A stretch of 64,000 nt of DNA from Zingiber officinale. Taxonomy: Eukaryota; Streptophyta; Magnoliopsida; Zingiberales; Zingiberaceae. Location of the stretch: assembly GCF_018446385.1 (NCBI RefSeq), contig NC_055996.1, positions 129,008,532-129,072,531 on the forward strand, read 5' to 3'. The notes under the pieces are model-generated. The model was not told the origin of the DNA and made no database searches. It worked only from the letters and a program-made list of their open reading frames with translations. The position numbers were made by a program, and so were the translations under genes. Positions 11,270 through 24,000 of this stretch are shown in pieces; the first letter of the stretch is position 1; each line of letters starts with the position of its first letter.

Positions 11270-11660
11270 AAATTTAAGAGAAAATTATATTTTCAGTCAT
11301 ATAATTTACATTTTTTTTAATTTTAATCCTGTTATGAGTTAATTTACGTTCTTAGTCTTGTAACTTGTAATATTTTTCAATTTCAATCCTTTTTCTTTTA
11401 AAATTAAAATTTTTCAACGGAAAATGTCTAGTTTGTGGTTGAAATATAAAAAACACATGGGTCATAAAAAATCAAAATCCCTAAATTCAATTTACAACTC
11501 ATCATTTTCCGTTGAAAATTTTCAATTTTAGAAGAAAAAAGACTGAAAATGAAAAATATTACAAGTTAAAGGATTAAAAATGTAAATTGACTAACAGGAC
11601 TAAAATTGGAAAAAAAAAAATATAAATTACAGGACTAAAAATATAATTTTCTCTAAATTT
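11270..11660. mobile_element. Fold-back MITE with long inverted repeats
   Basis: The two halves are imperfect reverse complements over about 170 bp each. Left AAATTTAAGAGAAAATTATA pairs with right TATAATTTTCTCTAAATTT, and TTTTCAACGGAAAATG in the left arm pairs with CATTTTCCGTTGAAAA in the right arm. The centre is a short loop near CACATGGGTCATAAAAAATC. It has no coding capacity. The recurring phrase TTTAGTCCTGTAATTTA is common in plant fold-back elements. A transcript would form a long hairpin. Confidence 0.8.
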
Positions 11661-12682
11661 TAAAGTATAACTTAGGTATATTTTGAAATTGATTTTTAAA
11701 TATTAAAAAAATTATTTTTTAAAAAAATGGAATTTTATTTATTTTATTGTTGTATGCTCTTAAATACTTCTGTCTTAAATAAATACATAATTAAATGTTG
11801 TTTGAAAAAAATATGTAATTTAACACTTGTCGATATTGATTTTGTCAATAAGTTTTGACAATTTCCACACATTGGCAATGAACCGGTATGAGATTTTTTG
11901 GATTGTAGAAATGTGAAGACATGAATTTGCCTAACTCGATTGAGAAAGGTTTGACTTGATTAACTAACCGGTTTAAATTGTGAAGATAGTTCAAAGTTTT
12001 AAAATTATGAAAATATTAAGTATTTTAATAATTCGTGTCATGTTGGATCGATCGTATCATAAATGGCTCGTATCAAGGTTTGACTAAGTGATTAGGTCCG
12101 TGCCGTCATGACAAATAGGTGGAGAGCCATTAGAGAGTTTAGACGACTTTTGTGAAGAACTAATTATATAATTTATTATTGGCAATGGATAGAAGATAAT
12201 TATATAATTTATATTATAGTAATCATATTATAGGGAATATAGAAGCAATATGTGAAATAATTAAAAAAAAATATATTTTTTTTAAGGAGAATTAAACTCT
12301 CTAAAAATATAACACATAAAAAAGTTACCAAAATTTTAAATTTAATCATATTGTTAATAACTTGCAATTTAAATTTTAAGGACAAATTGATTTATTATTA
12401 CTATTATTATTAATATTAATGAACGTTTTCTACGGTCAATTTTGATCGCCTCAATCACCACCGTCAATTAGCTGTGACGCACACCCTCGCGTTTCTAAGT
12501 CATTTCCATGGAGCGGTGCATCGCGTGAGACAGGAGCCATGTATAGGCAGGATACTGGAAATTACTAGATTACCCCTCCGTCTTCCTCTACATAAACCCA
12601 TCCCTTCCCCTGCTTCTCCCTCGTCCTTGCCTGCGTCTCCCCCTTCGCCATCCTCCTCTTCCTCTTCATAGATCGCGTCTCC
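11661..12682. other. Spacer and UXS upstream region
   Basis: AT-rich to about 12420, then rapidly more C-rich toward the UXS start. A CTCTACATAAACCC segment about 95 bp before the ATG could be a weak TATA-type element, followed by a pyrimidine-rich leader (CTTCCCC, CTCCTCTTCC). No other gene is supported. Confidence 0.4.
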
Positions 12683-15380
12683 ATGGCCTCGGAGCTTGTC
12701 TACCGCGGCCACGATGCGCAGCCGCTGGACGACGGCGATCGCTACACCCCCAAGCCGGAGAAGCGCCTCGTATGGCTTTCCCGCACGGTTCGTTACTTCC
12801 TACGCGAGCAGCGCCCCCTTTTCGTTCTGTTGGGTATGGCCCTCGCCGCGCTCTTCTTTGCCTTCTTCCCCCGCGGCCCCCCCTCCGGCGCTCTCCACTT
12901 GGCGACCGCCGATCCGAAAGGATGGAGACCAACGGAGCCCCGACATCTGGCGTCGTATGGTGGGCACAGCTACCACCGGTTCGCGATGGATACTGTGGGG
13001 AGGGGGTTCGTTGGGGGGAAAGTTCCGCTGGGGCTGAAGCGGAAGGGGTTGCGCATCGTGGTGACCGGCGGGGCGGGGTTCGTCGGGAGCCACCTTGTGG
13101 ACCGGTTGATCGCGCGGGGGGACAGCGTGATCGTGGTGGACAACTTCTTCACGGGGAGGAAGGAGAACATTATGCACCATTTTGGGAACCCCAACTTCGA
13201 ACTCATCCGCCATGATGTCGTCGAGCCGATCCTCCTCGAGGTGGACCAAATCTACCACCTCGCCTGCCCCGCATCTCCCGTGCACTACAAGTTCAACCCC
13301 GTCAAGACGATCATATCCTTTTGTTTTTTTCTCGCCTCTGATCACTTTCTCTGACTAGTCCATTGATTAGGTTATCTTACGATTCTGATCTTTTGTCTTC
13401 TTTGAAAAAAAAAAGTGAATCTTAAATCTCGTTCCGAACTAGTTTTCAATCGAATTGCTTGTATTCAAACCTTCCTTAGTTTTCCATCACTGTTTTTTCG
13501 TCGTCAGTTCTGACAAGTGGATTTTTGAATTTTTCTAACTTCTCATGGATGAACTATTGTTTCTAGGTTTTCACGAGCAAAATAAATTCTTCTTAGGCTT
13601 CATTTGTTCCCAGGTTGCTTGGATGATACTTCTTCGGCATTTATTAAATTTTGCCGGATTTTTAGCTGTCAAATGCGTTCCTTAACCCTTTTATTCTTTC
13701 ACAAGACAAACGTGGTAGGGACCTTGAACATGCTTGGTCTGGCCAAAAGAGTAGGTGCTAGGTTCCTCCTCACCAGCACCAGCGAGGTCTACGGGGACCC
13801 CTTGCAGCACCCTCAAGTAGAGACCTACTGGGGCAATGTGAATCCCATCGGTATGCTTTGCCCTCTCCTTTAACATATCAAAACTGCTCAAAACATTTTG
13901 GAATTCTGCTATACAAACTGTTGAAAAAAAAAGAACATTTTGCTGGTTGGGTTTGAAATTGCAATCAGGTACTTAGTTTAAGTCATCGAGCAATATAGAT
14001 ATTATATGTGTTCTTCGCAGGTGTTAGAAGCTGCTATGATGAGGGCAAGCGAACCGCTGAGACATTGACCATGGACTACCACCGTGGTGCTCAAGTCGAG
14101 GTCTCCAAGCTCTACTTGATCTACTCAAACACCATGTTACATAGCATACTCAGGATTCAACTATTTTTTCTTTGCTTGTTTTGATAAATCTCGTGTCTCT
14201 TCTGCAGGTGAGAATTGCTCGGATCTTTAACACCTATGGCCCTAGGATGTGCATAGATGATGGTCGAGTCGTCAGCAACTTTGTGGCTCAGGTTTGCTAC
14301 TTAAATTCTGTTGAGGTATTCGTCCACTGAACGATATCAACGGTTTATTGATGGAAGCTTGGTGCGTTGATTTAGGCCCTGAGGAAGGAGCCATTGACGG
14401 TTTATGGCGATGGGAAGCAAACTAGGAGTTTCCAATACGTATCTGATTTGGTAGGCCATCAACTTCACCCTGTTCTTGAAATGTCTTACCTTTGTCAATT
14501 TGCTATACGACTTCTTGCAAGGCCAACTCATGTCCAGTTAGTACTTTGCTTAATGGATTTTCCTTTCTACTTGTATAACGTGGAAATTTCACATTTTGAA
14601 TTTAATTATATTATCACTAAGATGAGTTACTCATTCAATAATGCCCTAGATGGAAGACTAGGTCAAGGGCTCAACCACTCTAATATGTTCAATTAATTGA
14701 AAACCGTGCTAAAAATAACTCGAGAAACTCAAAATCAGGACCACAAGTTAGTCGACTAGGTTTGAACTATTCTTTAGTCTTCTCAACTTTATCGAAATCT
14801 TTGAATGACTCTAGGGTTCCAAGACAACTTTATCAGCCCCTTCGTTGGCATTTCTCCTTTGTCAGAGAACCAAGAAGGGGAAAAAAGAACTATCTTCTTT
14901 TAAATTACAGCCAGTTTAGCTTTCAAATTTAGCAATTATGCATACGAGTTGTGTTAGGTCAAATTTCGGAATTGCTTTTTGATTCATTGTCTTGATCTTT
15001 ACTAAACAAAGTTAAAATTGTGTAACATCCAACAGGTGGAGGGTCTGATGAGGTTGATGGAAGGAGAGCACATCGGCCCCTTCAACTTGGGCAACCCCGG
15101 CGAATTCACCATGCTTGAGCTGGCAAATGTCGTGCAGGAAACCATTGATTCCAATGCAAAGATTGAATTCCGCCCCAACACAGAGGATGACCCCCACAAG
15201 CGCAAGCCAGATATCACCCGTGCCAAGGAAATGCTCGGGTGGGAGCCCAAGATCTCCCTCCGACAGGGTCTCCCTCTCATGGTCACTGACTTCCAAAAAC
15301 GCATCTTTGGCGACCAATCGGTTACCGCTGCCACCACTGGCGCCGGCACTGGCACCGGCACCAGTGTTGGATCCACTTAA
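12683..15380 (+). CDS. UXS: UDP-glucuronate decarboxylase (UDP-xylose synthase), membrane type
   Basis: Converts UDP-glucuronate to UDP-xylose with bound NAD+, supplying xylan, xyloglucan and glycoprotein synthesis. Six exons (12683-13312, 13703-13850, 14021-14100, 14208-14291, 14376-14450, 15036-15380) give 453 codons including a TAA stop in a clean frame only if the first intron is AT-AC. The protein has a cytosolic N-terminus, one membrane anchor at residues 46-62 ([19 protein letters not shown] region), the Rossmann NAD motif GGAGFVG at 129-135, STSEVYGDP with the active-site Ser/Thr near 235-237, and the SDR pair Tyr265-Lys269 in SCYDEGKR. The anchor marks the Golgi type II group rather than the soluble group. 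The first ATG with GC-rich context is chosen; exon 1 encodes all N-terminal features. The C-terminus is rich in Ala, Thr and Gly. Confidence 0.97.
13313..13702 (+). other. U12-type AT-AC intron in UXS
   Basis: The 5' splice site is ATATCCTTTT directly after the codon for Ile210, the branch site is TTCCTTAAC at 13678-13686 (exact U12 consensus), and the 3' end is AC at 13701-13702, 17 nt after the branch A. Joining these restores [18 protein letters not shown], the continuity expected of UXS proteins. No GT donor gives that frame. Confidence 0.95.
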
Positions 15381-16043
15381 GTTGGCATTGCTCGTGTTAG
15401 CTATTGATTATCAATATTTGATCAATCTGTTTCGTCCAAGAGAAAGATCACAGGAACCTCAATTTGGAGTTAAAAATGAGCACATTGAACAGTGAGATCT
15501 CCTTCATATTAAGTATTCGTTTATTTGTAGCATTATAACTGCTGCTGAAGGGATGCAGTAGCTGCATTGAAGTGGGATTGCAGTGTAATTTTGTTCTCTC
15601 TTGTTATAGTTTCTCAATTATTTTGGATCATAAAGTTCAGAACAATCGGTTTCAATGAATTTACAGTTTGTAAACTTCTAATGTCTGTTTAAAAGATACA
15701 ATAAGATAATGCATAGATCGTTCTTTCATTGTGTAACATTTGGTTTGTCAAAAATCAGGAGAAGACACTTTCCTTCCATCTCCCAAAATATCAAGTATTT
15801 CTTCTTTGTTGTCTGACACCCCTTCTGCCTATGAGCCCCAACGGCCGGCTATGAGCTTGCCGTCTGCTCGTTTGCCTAACGATCGATCGCAAGTTAAACC
15901 GCCGACGACTAGAGAGTTCGGTTAAAGCATTTTTCAGCAAGACGCATGAATACCAAATAATGCACGACTATCATCAAGGTTCAACAATTATATTACATAA
16001 ATAAAAAGGAAATGAAAGTTGAACAGATATAGTTTAAAATTAA
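15381..16043. other. UXS 3' region and spacer
   Basis: 3' untranslated region of UXS followed by AT-rich spacer. A 61-codon frame at 15740-15925 has no recognisable family and is probably chance. Confidence 0.45.
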
Positions 16044-17413
16044 GGTGATGTTTGATTTTCTCAATCGGAATGGGAATGAGTATCATAGTATAGTATTATG
16101 GAATGTGAATGAAAATGAATATCATAGTATAGTATTGTGGAATGAGAATGAGTATGAGCTTAAATATCATTTTTAAAAATAATATTTGGTTAGTTGAATA
16201 TTTTCAATCGGAATAAATCTAAATTTCCTTTTTATCTTAGAGGAAAATAAGAGAAAAAATTAGATGAAAGAAAAAATTAAATGTAAGAGAAACATATGAT
16301 GAGAGAATCATGAATAAGAAAGTATGATGAGAAAAAATGAGGAGAGAGAGAGCGTGATACGAGAGATTGAGAAGAGAAAAAAAGTATAATAAGAGAGAAA
16401 GTAAGCTTAGAGAAAAAAAGTTATAGGAAAAAATGAAGAGAGAGAAAGTGTTATGACAAAAAATGAGAGATTGAGGAGAGAAAATATGATGAGAAAATGT
16501 AATAAAAGAGAAAGTGTGATGGAAAAAAATAAAGAGAGGACAAATGTGATAAGAGAAAATGAAAAGAGAGAAAGTATGATAAGATAGATTAAGGAGAGAG
16601 AAAATGTAGAGAGAGAGTATGATAAAATAGATTAAGGAGAGAGAAAGCACGATGAAAAAATGAGGAGAAAATAATGAAAGAGAGTATGTGATGAAAAAAT
16701 GAGGAGAGAGAGAGCGTGATAGGAGAGATTGAGAAGATAAAAAAAATATAATAAGAGAGAAAGTGTGCTTAGAGAAAAAAAGTTATGGGAAAAAAATGAA
16801 GAGAGAGAAAGTGTGATGACAAAAAATGAGAGATTGAAGAGAGAAAGTATGATGAGAAAATGTAATAAAAGAGAAAGTGTGATGGAAAAAAATAAAGAGA
16901 GGACAAATGTGATAAGAGAAAATGAAGAGAGAGAGTACGATGGAAGAAAATGAAGAGAGAGAAAATATAAATGAGATAAAATGTAGAGAGAGTATGATAA
17001 GATAGATTAAGGAGAGAGAAATCATGATGAGAAAACGATGAAAGAGAGTATGTGATGAGGAAGAATACAGAGAGAAAATGATAAAAATGTGTGATGAGAG
17101 AGGATGAGAGAGAAAATGTGATAAAAGAGAATAAGGAGAGAGAGTGAAATAAAAAAAATAATTAAACAAATATACTAAGGATATTTTTGTCTAAAATTTA
17201 ATTTTCATTCTCATTCCATCAAAATTCAAGGAAAGAGATGAATATCATTTATATTCAAAATTTTAAATTTCATTTTAAAATCTTAATTATATTTTCATCA
17301 ACCAAATATAAAATTTAAGAATGAATCTATTTTTTTTCTCAAACTTCTATATCAACCCTCAATCAACCAAATATAAAATTTTGATTCTATTCCTATCCAT
17401 CAAATCGAACATT
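16044..17413 (-). mobile_element. MITE-like element with TCTC-rich core (copy 2)
   Basis: Ends in imperfect inverted repeats (left GGTGATGTTTGATTTT, right read inward GTAATGTTCGATTTGATG). The left 200 bp read as reverse complement match the right end of the element at 157-1151 (shared TTTTCTCTTATTTTCCT, GATTTATTCCGAT and CTCATTCCACAATAC). The core from about 16240 to 17150 is a GA-rich minisatellite (GAGAGAGAAAGTGTGATG units), the complement of the TCTC core of copy 1, with an internal larger duplication (16490-16570 recurs near 16850-16930). Non-coding. Confidence 0.75.
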
Positions 17414-18074
17414 ACTTTATTTATCTGAAATAATAAAAAATTAGTTTAAAAAATTTACTTATTAAAACTCTAGGAAGTAAGGGAAAGATCAAAAATTGAT
17501 GAGCCTCCCGTCTGGGTGGCAGCGTATCTGGTCACTGTGACTCCGTTTTCGGTTACGTTACCTCCTCTGCTTGTTTGTGTCTCGACTGGTTTCTTCCTCT
17601 GGAAACTGGACTGGCATCGGCGCGTCAGTCGTTGGCGGAGGACCATATCCAATAGCAGAGACCGACAAGTGGCTGTAAATAACGGCGTCAACGTGAGGTG
17701 GCGTGTGCGTGATGAGAACATGTGGCGTGGTCGAGAGGCATCTGGATCGCACCTCTCTTGCAAGCAAAGCGACGAAGCCTGGTGATTCGCCCGACCAAGG
17801 CAACCCTTCCTCTGGATCTTTTTCTCCCGGCTTCCTTTTTCGCGTCTCGATCTCCATACTTGTTTGTCTCTTTCATTCCCAATTCCTTCGGACAGCGGGA
17901 TTAAAGGGCTGTAATGAAGCTTGGCGGAACCGGAAACTACAAGCAATGGAGATGTTTTGAGTCGATTGGTGGTTTTGCGGTACTTTTTTTTTCTGATTGT
18001 TTGTTTTGGGTGGATGAATTTTGGTTTTGGAGCAGTTTTTGTAACGAAAAAGATCATCTTGCAGAGGAACTGCG
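17414..18074 (+). promoter_or_regulatory. 5' region and upstream ORF of the 711-residue membrane protein gene
   Basis: Moderately GC-rich leader-like sequence before the ATG at 18075. An upstream ATG at 17914 opens a 65-codon frame that, if unspliced, runs past the main ATG in another frame and ends at 18111. A possible small 5' UTR intron (GCG then GTACTT near 17982, to CTTGCAG near 18065) would shorten it. Either way it could lower translation of the main frame. Transcript ends are unknown. Confidence 0.35.
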
Positions 18075-21000
18075 ATGGGGAAATGGGAGGATCGTAGATT
18101 TTTCCCGCTAACGAGCTTGCAGATCGGGTAAGTTAGAACAAGTTCCGTCTGATTTTTTTTTTTAAAAAAATTTCTGTTGTGCTATCCCGGCGTTTTCGTT
18201 TCCGTGTGTCCGTGTGATTGAGAGTGGGTTTTTGTTGCGATCTCTTCGCATTCCATTTGATTTATGTGACCGTTCTCCATTATGAAATCGCGAGAAAAGA
18301 AATCAATAGTTTTTACATCTGCAACAAGGAGGCCCCTTCTGAAATTGAATTCATCTTATATTCTTTCTTCTGACGTCTAGTAGAAGATATAGTGTGAAAG
18401 ACATTGCTACAAATAGGAGGCATGTTTCAGCTTTATTTTGGCTGTTCAATTGGCCGTAATATTCAACTTTAGTTGGTCAGATACTTGGCTAAATCTTGCT
18501 CTAGTGTCACAGTTTGGGCAGCTTTCTTTTGGTTGGAAAGAGAGTTTGGTAGTTCTTTTAACAAGGAAAAATCTTGAAAATTAATCAGTGATGTTACTCA
18601 TCATTCTGAAAGGAATAAGCATACGACTTTGTTTTGAAACATGACAATAAGAAATCAAGAGAATTCCTAAACCAAAAGCAAATATCATAATTATGGGAAA
18701 ATACAATACCTAAAAGGTTACTTTTTGACAATAAGAAATAGAGAGAATCCCTATACTAAAGGCAATCTCGTAATTATGCGAAAATCCAATAACTAATGCA
18801 TAACTTCAACTAAGTAACTAACAACTTCTAAAAGCAACGACCAATTACAATCCCTTTCTTTAATCATGGAATTTGGGCTGATCCTCCAAGGGGTTTTCTG
18901 TCGATCTTAAAATAGTCAACTTAGTCTGGTGAATATACTGCTAGCATTCCCAATTGGTTGATGGTGATAAAAATCCATCATTTAGATGCTGTAGTTGCAC
19001 ATCAACCTCTTGAGTGTTGTAGGAATATAAGTAAGATATATCAGTCCTTTATTCTCCTCACTTATAAAGCCTATTTTTTTGTCACAGTTTTGTCTGTACA
19101 GCTAATTGTTTTTGTTGGTTGGCTGTTGCTTCTATGCTTCTGGTGTTCTTCCAATGCGATCTTAGGATTAAGCTTAATTGTGGATGACATTGCAGCATAT
19201 GCTTATCTATAGTTTCGTTATGTTAAGCTGCTCTTCATCATCACTATTCTGTATCTGTGATCTTTGTTTTATAGGAAATGAAGGCTGAGTGGCTGATGAT
19301 ATATGTGTATCTGTTACCTTTGTGTTGATGTTTTTTATTCAATTTTCTTGTGTCTAGGAGAAATGATTTAACATATCCACGTCAATGCAAGAAAACCAAC
19401 TACACTGTCGCCGACTAATTTTTTTTAGTGATGCACTATACTGATGAGCTTTTAGTTTTGCATCTGTCTATTAATTCCCATTTACTTTTGCTTAGAGTGT
19501 GGATCTGAATTCTAAATTCCAGCTAGCATTATGACAGTTTTGCCACCTATTTCTGCCTACCGTGCATCTAACTTCTGTTATAGAAGTTGTCTTATCAAAC
19601 AAACTCTGTCTCTGGGTTTCTTTTGCAGGGATCTTCAGTCCTATCTATCTCATTTGACTCTTTTTTTGGCTATAAGAAGTGAGAAATTCTATATCCTTGT
19701 CGATAATCGTCCATGGGTGATCCACCAGGACTCACGAGCTACTCACTTGTGGCAGTTAATGGTTACCAAGGTAAAGGTGAAAAGAGTTCAAATTCACTGT
19801 ATAAGGATGAGAGTACCCCTTGTATTTTCTGGTTACATTTTACAATGTTCAGTCTAGGCTATCTCCTTTTGCAAACACAAGATCTGCTAGAGTCACAGGA
19901 AGTGATATTGGGAAGATTTTAAGATTTACCAAAAGCTCTAGGTCTGTTTCCTTCAGAAGAAACAGATTACGTAATTGGTTCTCCTTGATTGATGCTGCTC
20001 GCAATTATAAGAAAAATTTGCACCATGTCAAGAAGCTGAAAGACTCTTTCCTTTTGAGTAATGATTTGCATTGTCCATTGTATGGATGCATTGTTTTTGA
20101 AGTAGAATGGAAGTATGTGCGTGGCATCAACTACATCAATGAACTGCAGGTATCTTCTTATGTCTCAGTTTCATTTGTAGGATTATATAGTGTTCAATTG
20201 TTTTTTCTATCTGTTCTAATTTAGATTTTCCCCAATTGTTTGACTGCCTATGTAGACTGATACATCCTTAGCATTGGAAGTTAAATTGATGAAAAGGTGG
20301 GAATTTGATAGTATTGAACAGGCTTCTAGCTGCATTTATCTATGGTTTACAGGTATATGCAATGAGTGCTATCTCCTGCAAGATTATCTAGAAAGTATCT
20401 CCAGCAAAGGTAAAACACACTTGAGCTTTCATGCACATCCAAGAAATTCCTTTTTCTGGATAACACATTGTCATCTTTTGCAGATGTGTTTTACGATGCT
20501 CAGGAAGATATTTCATCCTCTTGTGAGGCCAGTGAAAAGTTGTTCACTGCTGTTGAGTCTCACGAGGAAAAACATTGTTGCATGCATTCCAACTCTTCGT
20601 GTTCTCCTAGAAGAATGGAAGATTTAGATTCACCTTTCACACCACCTGCTTCTGGCCCTTACAAACGAAGAAAGATAATAAAATCAAGCATGTTCATTGA
20701 TGTGGATGGACTTTCTGAGGAAGCATACAGTGAAGTTGTTAGATCCCCATCAAATTCAGTATCCTCACCTTCTTTGAGTGGTAGTGAAAGTGATGATGGG
20801 TGTTTGGTTTATGAGGCTACCACATACAAGGATGTACTCCTTTTATTCAGATTTGACGATCATGATCTCCCATTTAAGCTCAAGGAAATAATTATGTCTG
20901 ACCTGAGGCTACTTACATTATTGGAGTATGGACTTCCTTCTTGGGTCATTTTTCTTCAATCCTACCCAGTCTTTTGTCAAATATATCGTCCATGGATGTG

Positions 21001-24000
21001 CCCTTTAGCCAGGGCTTTTTACATTTTGATATCTATAATCACTGTGCTCATAGGATTCTATGACCTTTATAAGAATGTTCCTATACTGAAGGCAACTGCT
21101 GCAAGCTTATTTGGTCCCTTCTTTAACTGGATAGAATCATGGGAAATGGTTTCAAGAATCAGATACCTGGGAACTATGCTTTTTCTTCATAACTTTGAGA
21201 AAGCTTTGATGTGGTTCCTAATGGTTGCACGTGCTACAAAGCCATTGTTTTCAGTGTTGACGAAGCCAATTGCTGGTCCTATCATGGAACTTTTTGAATT
21301 GATTTGTCCTATATGGAATGCATGCTTTTCTACTTTGGAGAGCCTCATCTGGGTTATTTGGAATGCGCTATCATCTTCATGCAACGTGGTTTCAAGTATA
21401 TTGGAAATTATCATTTGGCCTTTCTGGTTTGCCTTTTCAACTTTATGGAGTGTAGGTGGGATATCAGCTAGTTGTAGTTTTTTTCTATGTTTGTCTTGTG
21501 GTGCGTTCATCTTTCCTCAATGTCTCACCTTTTTACTTCTACTATCTTTTTGTAATCACAGTGGCATATGTAATATACCCAGTTGTTTGGCTGCTTTTGG
21601 AGATAGTCAGTGCTCCTGTTCGTTTGATTGCTGCATTGACTAGTTTCCTTGGAATGTTCTTCATCAATGTCTATTATCTACTGCAAGGAACCTGGTCAGC
21701 TATTGGGGCTTTGTTTCAGATTGCATCTCCATCTGAAGCAACAGCAGTTGCCTATGAAGTTACGATTTGGCGGTCACTTTGGAATGATTTATTTTCCAAG
21801 GTAATGTACTAATGTTGTTCGGTGATACACAAGTGAGCATCCTTTTGATTCCTAAGTTATGTTTTTGTTCTTCTCAGGTATTCCGTGCAATTCGAAGCAT
21901 TTTTTATGGTTTTGTTGCATTTTTCACAGCATGCAATAGGCATAGGTTAAGGTATGTTATCTATTACGCTATTTTTTATTAAATAAATCAAATGGCAGAA
22001 AATAGCTCAATTGATTCAGATATATGGTTCTTTTTTTGTCATTCAACACCATGCTTTCTAGTTGTTTAAATTTGTCTAGCAATATCCTTAAATGTGGTTT
22101 AGATGGATTATCTTTGTATCATCTCACAATTAAATGATTCTCTCATTTTAAGTTGTCTATAATAACAAGCTGTGAGTCAAACTATTCTGAGTCCACATGG
22201 ATCTAATTGAGTCCTAATGCAGAAATTTTAACAATGTAGCTCCTATATTATTATTCTTATACAGTTGATGCCTTTGAGTTAATTATATCTTGTCCCTTAA
22301 CAATTTACAGAATTATAACAGTGTAAATTAACTTAGGTAAATATACCCACTCACTCAATTGTTAAGGTCCTTCCTGACAGCGTAAGGTTTGGGAGCAAAT
22401 CCCACCTTCAGTATGATGTGCCATTAGCATGATGTGGCCCATTTGCTTTCAATCAATATCATCAGTCTAAACTTGACTGTTTGGTTTACTCAGGCTCATT
22501 GAATGTATATCGTCTTCTCCTCAAAATCTCTAATTTTGTTCAGCTACAAAATTTAAGATCAATTTCCATTCAGACCTGGTCACTTTTTGTAGCAAAACAA
22601 TTAAATCTTGCGCTCAAATTGGACTTGCAGTCAATATTCTTAGTGTGTCCAAAAAAACACTACTAAATTCTAATATATTGCTATTTTTTGGCACATACTA
22701 GTTATTAATGAGCTTATTTAAAACTGCATATGAGTCTATGCACAATCCTAGAATTATTTAAGAGCTAATGTATAGAGTTTTCGCTAATGAGTCAGTGTAC
22801 AAGTTACATCAAATCTGTCGCTCTCAGCAAGCTTTCATTGTTTGTTCATGAAGGCAGAATGAGGTTGTTTACAAACTAGTTTTGTTTGTAAATTCCCAGA
22901 TTTTTTTTATTAAACCCAATTTGAAGATTGAGTTTGGCTTGTAATGTACTGAGTTGAGCTGGAATGAGCTTATCCCAGAGAAGAAAGCTCTGAGCTATTC
23001 ATAAGAAACTCTCAAGGATTTTAAAATTGTTGCAGTGCGTATTCAGTATCACATATCTCATGTCTTGTTCCAGTATTAGCTGGATTATTGCATAACAGAC
23101 ATGGAAAGAATTTTCTATTAGAATCTTTCTTGGAAAGGATTTTTCACACTTTTTTTATTTTAAATGGATGCTAGTTCTTGTAGTCTCTATTCTTACTATG
23201 TGGTACCTTGGCATTAGGAATGACGAGTGATTGCTTGGCTTAATTTAGTATTATATAAAAACAATAACTAAATTCCAAGTTCTATATTTTCTTTGTATGA
23301 GATATTATTCTTACTATATTGTTGTATTCTTCTGCACTAATCCTGAAGGGGATATTGAGTTTTAGGGATCTGGGATCTATTATTTAATAAGGGATATCGA
23401 TGGAGACATCATCAATCAGAAAAAACAAATGAATGCTTGAAAAAAAAGAGGCTTCTAAAGATTTATCTGATCATTTTGTCCTCCAAGGGTTAAAAACAAA
23501 TTATAGCAGTGTGGTACCATCTATCATACTTCATGGATTATTGTTGGGTTGTTAGAAACAACATTTAGAAAAGCTAATGTCTCTAGTTGAAATAAAAACG
23601 GTAAGATGAATGTGTGGAGTTACTAAACACGATACAATAAAAATATTTATATTCAAAAACAATTAGCTGTATTAAATGAGAAGATGAGAGAAATAAATTC
23701 TGGACATGTTCAAAGACAATGTAGTTTTTAAAAATCTTTAATTAACTTGAATATTACCTTGGATATTGATTCGTATACAGGTCAAGAGAGGAATAAGATT
23801 TATGTCATCAACCATAAATAATTAGGAAGACATGACTTGACGATGATGATGGTTACACAGTTTGATGATTGATGATATAATGCTAATATGAAAAACATAA
23901 CTACTTGACCTTGCTGAAGTATAATATGGAGGCATCATTCATCCTTGGAACAATATTATTTTCTTGGCGACCAATATTTTTTTCCATATAACAAATATTA

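Noticed and set aside
12800-13345. 181-codon minus-strand frame opposite UXS exon 1
   Set aside because: Shadow of a GC-rich coding exon. The plus strand has the conserved decarboxylase.
17470-18057. 195-codon minus-strand frame upstream of the membrane-protein gene
   Set aside because: No recognisable domain, low-complexity Arg/Lys content, and it overlaps the presumed leader. It is probably chance, though I cannot exclude an antisense product.
22330-22440. SINE-like stretch with GGGAGCAAATCCCACC resembling a Pol III B box
   Set aside because: No matching A box at the right distance and no A-rich tail; too weak to call.
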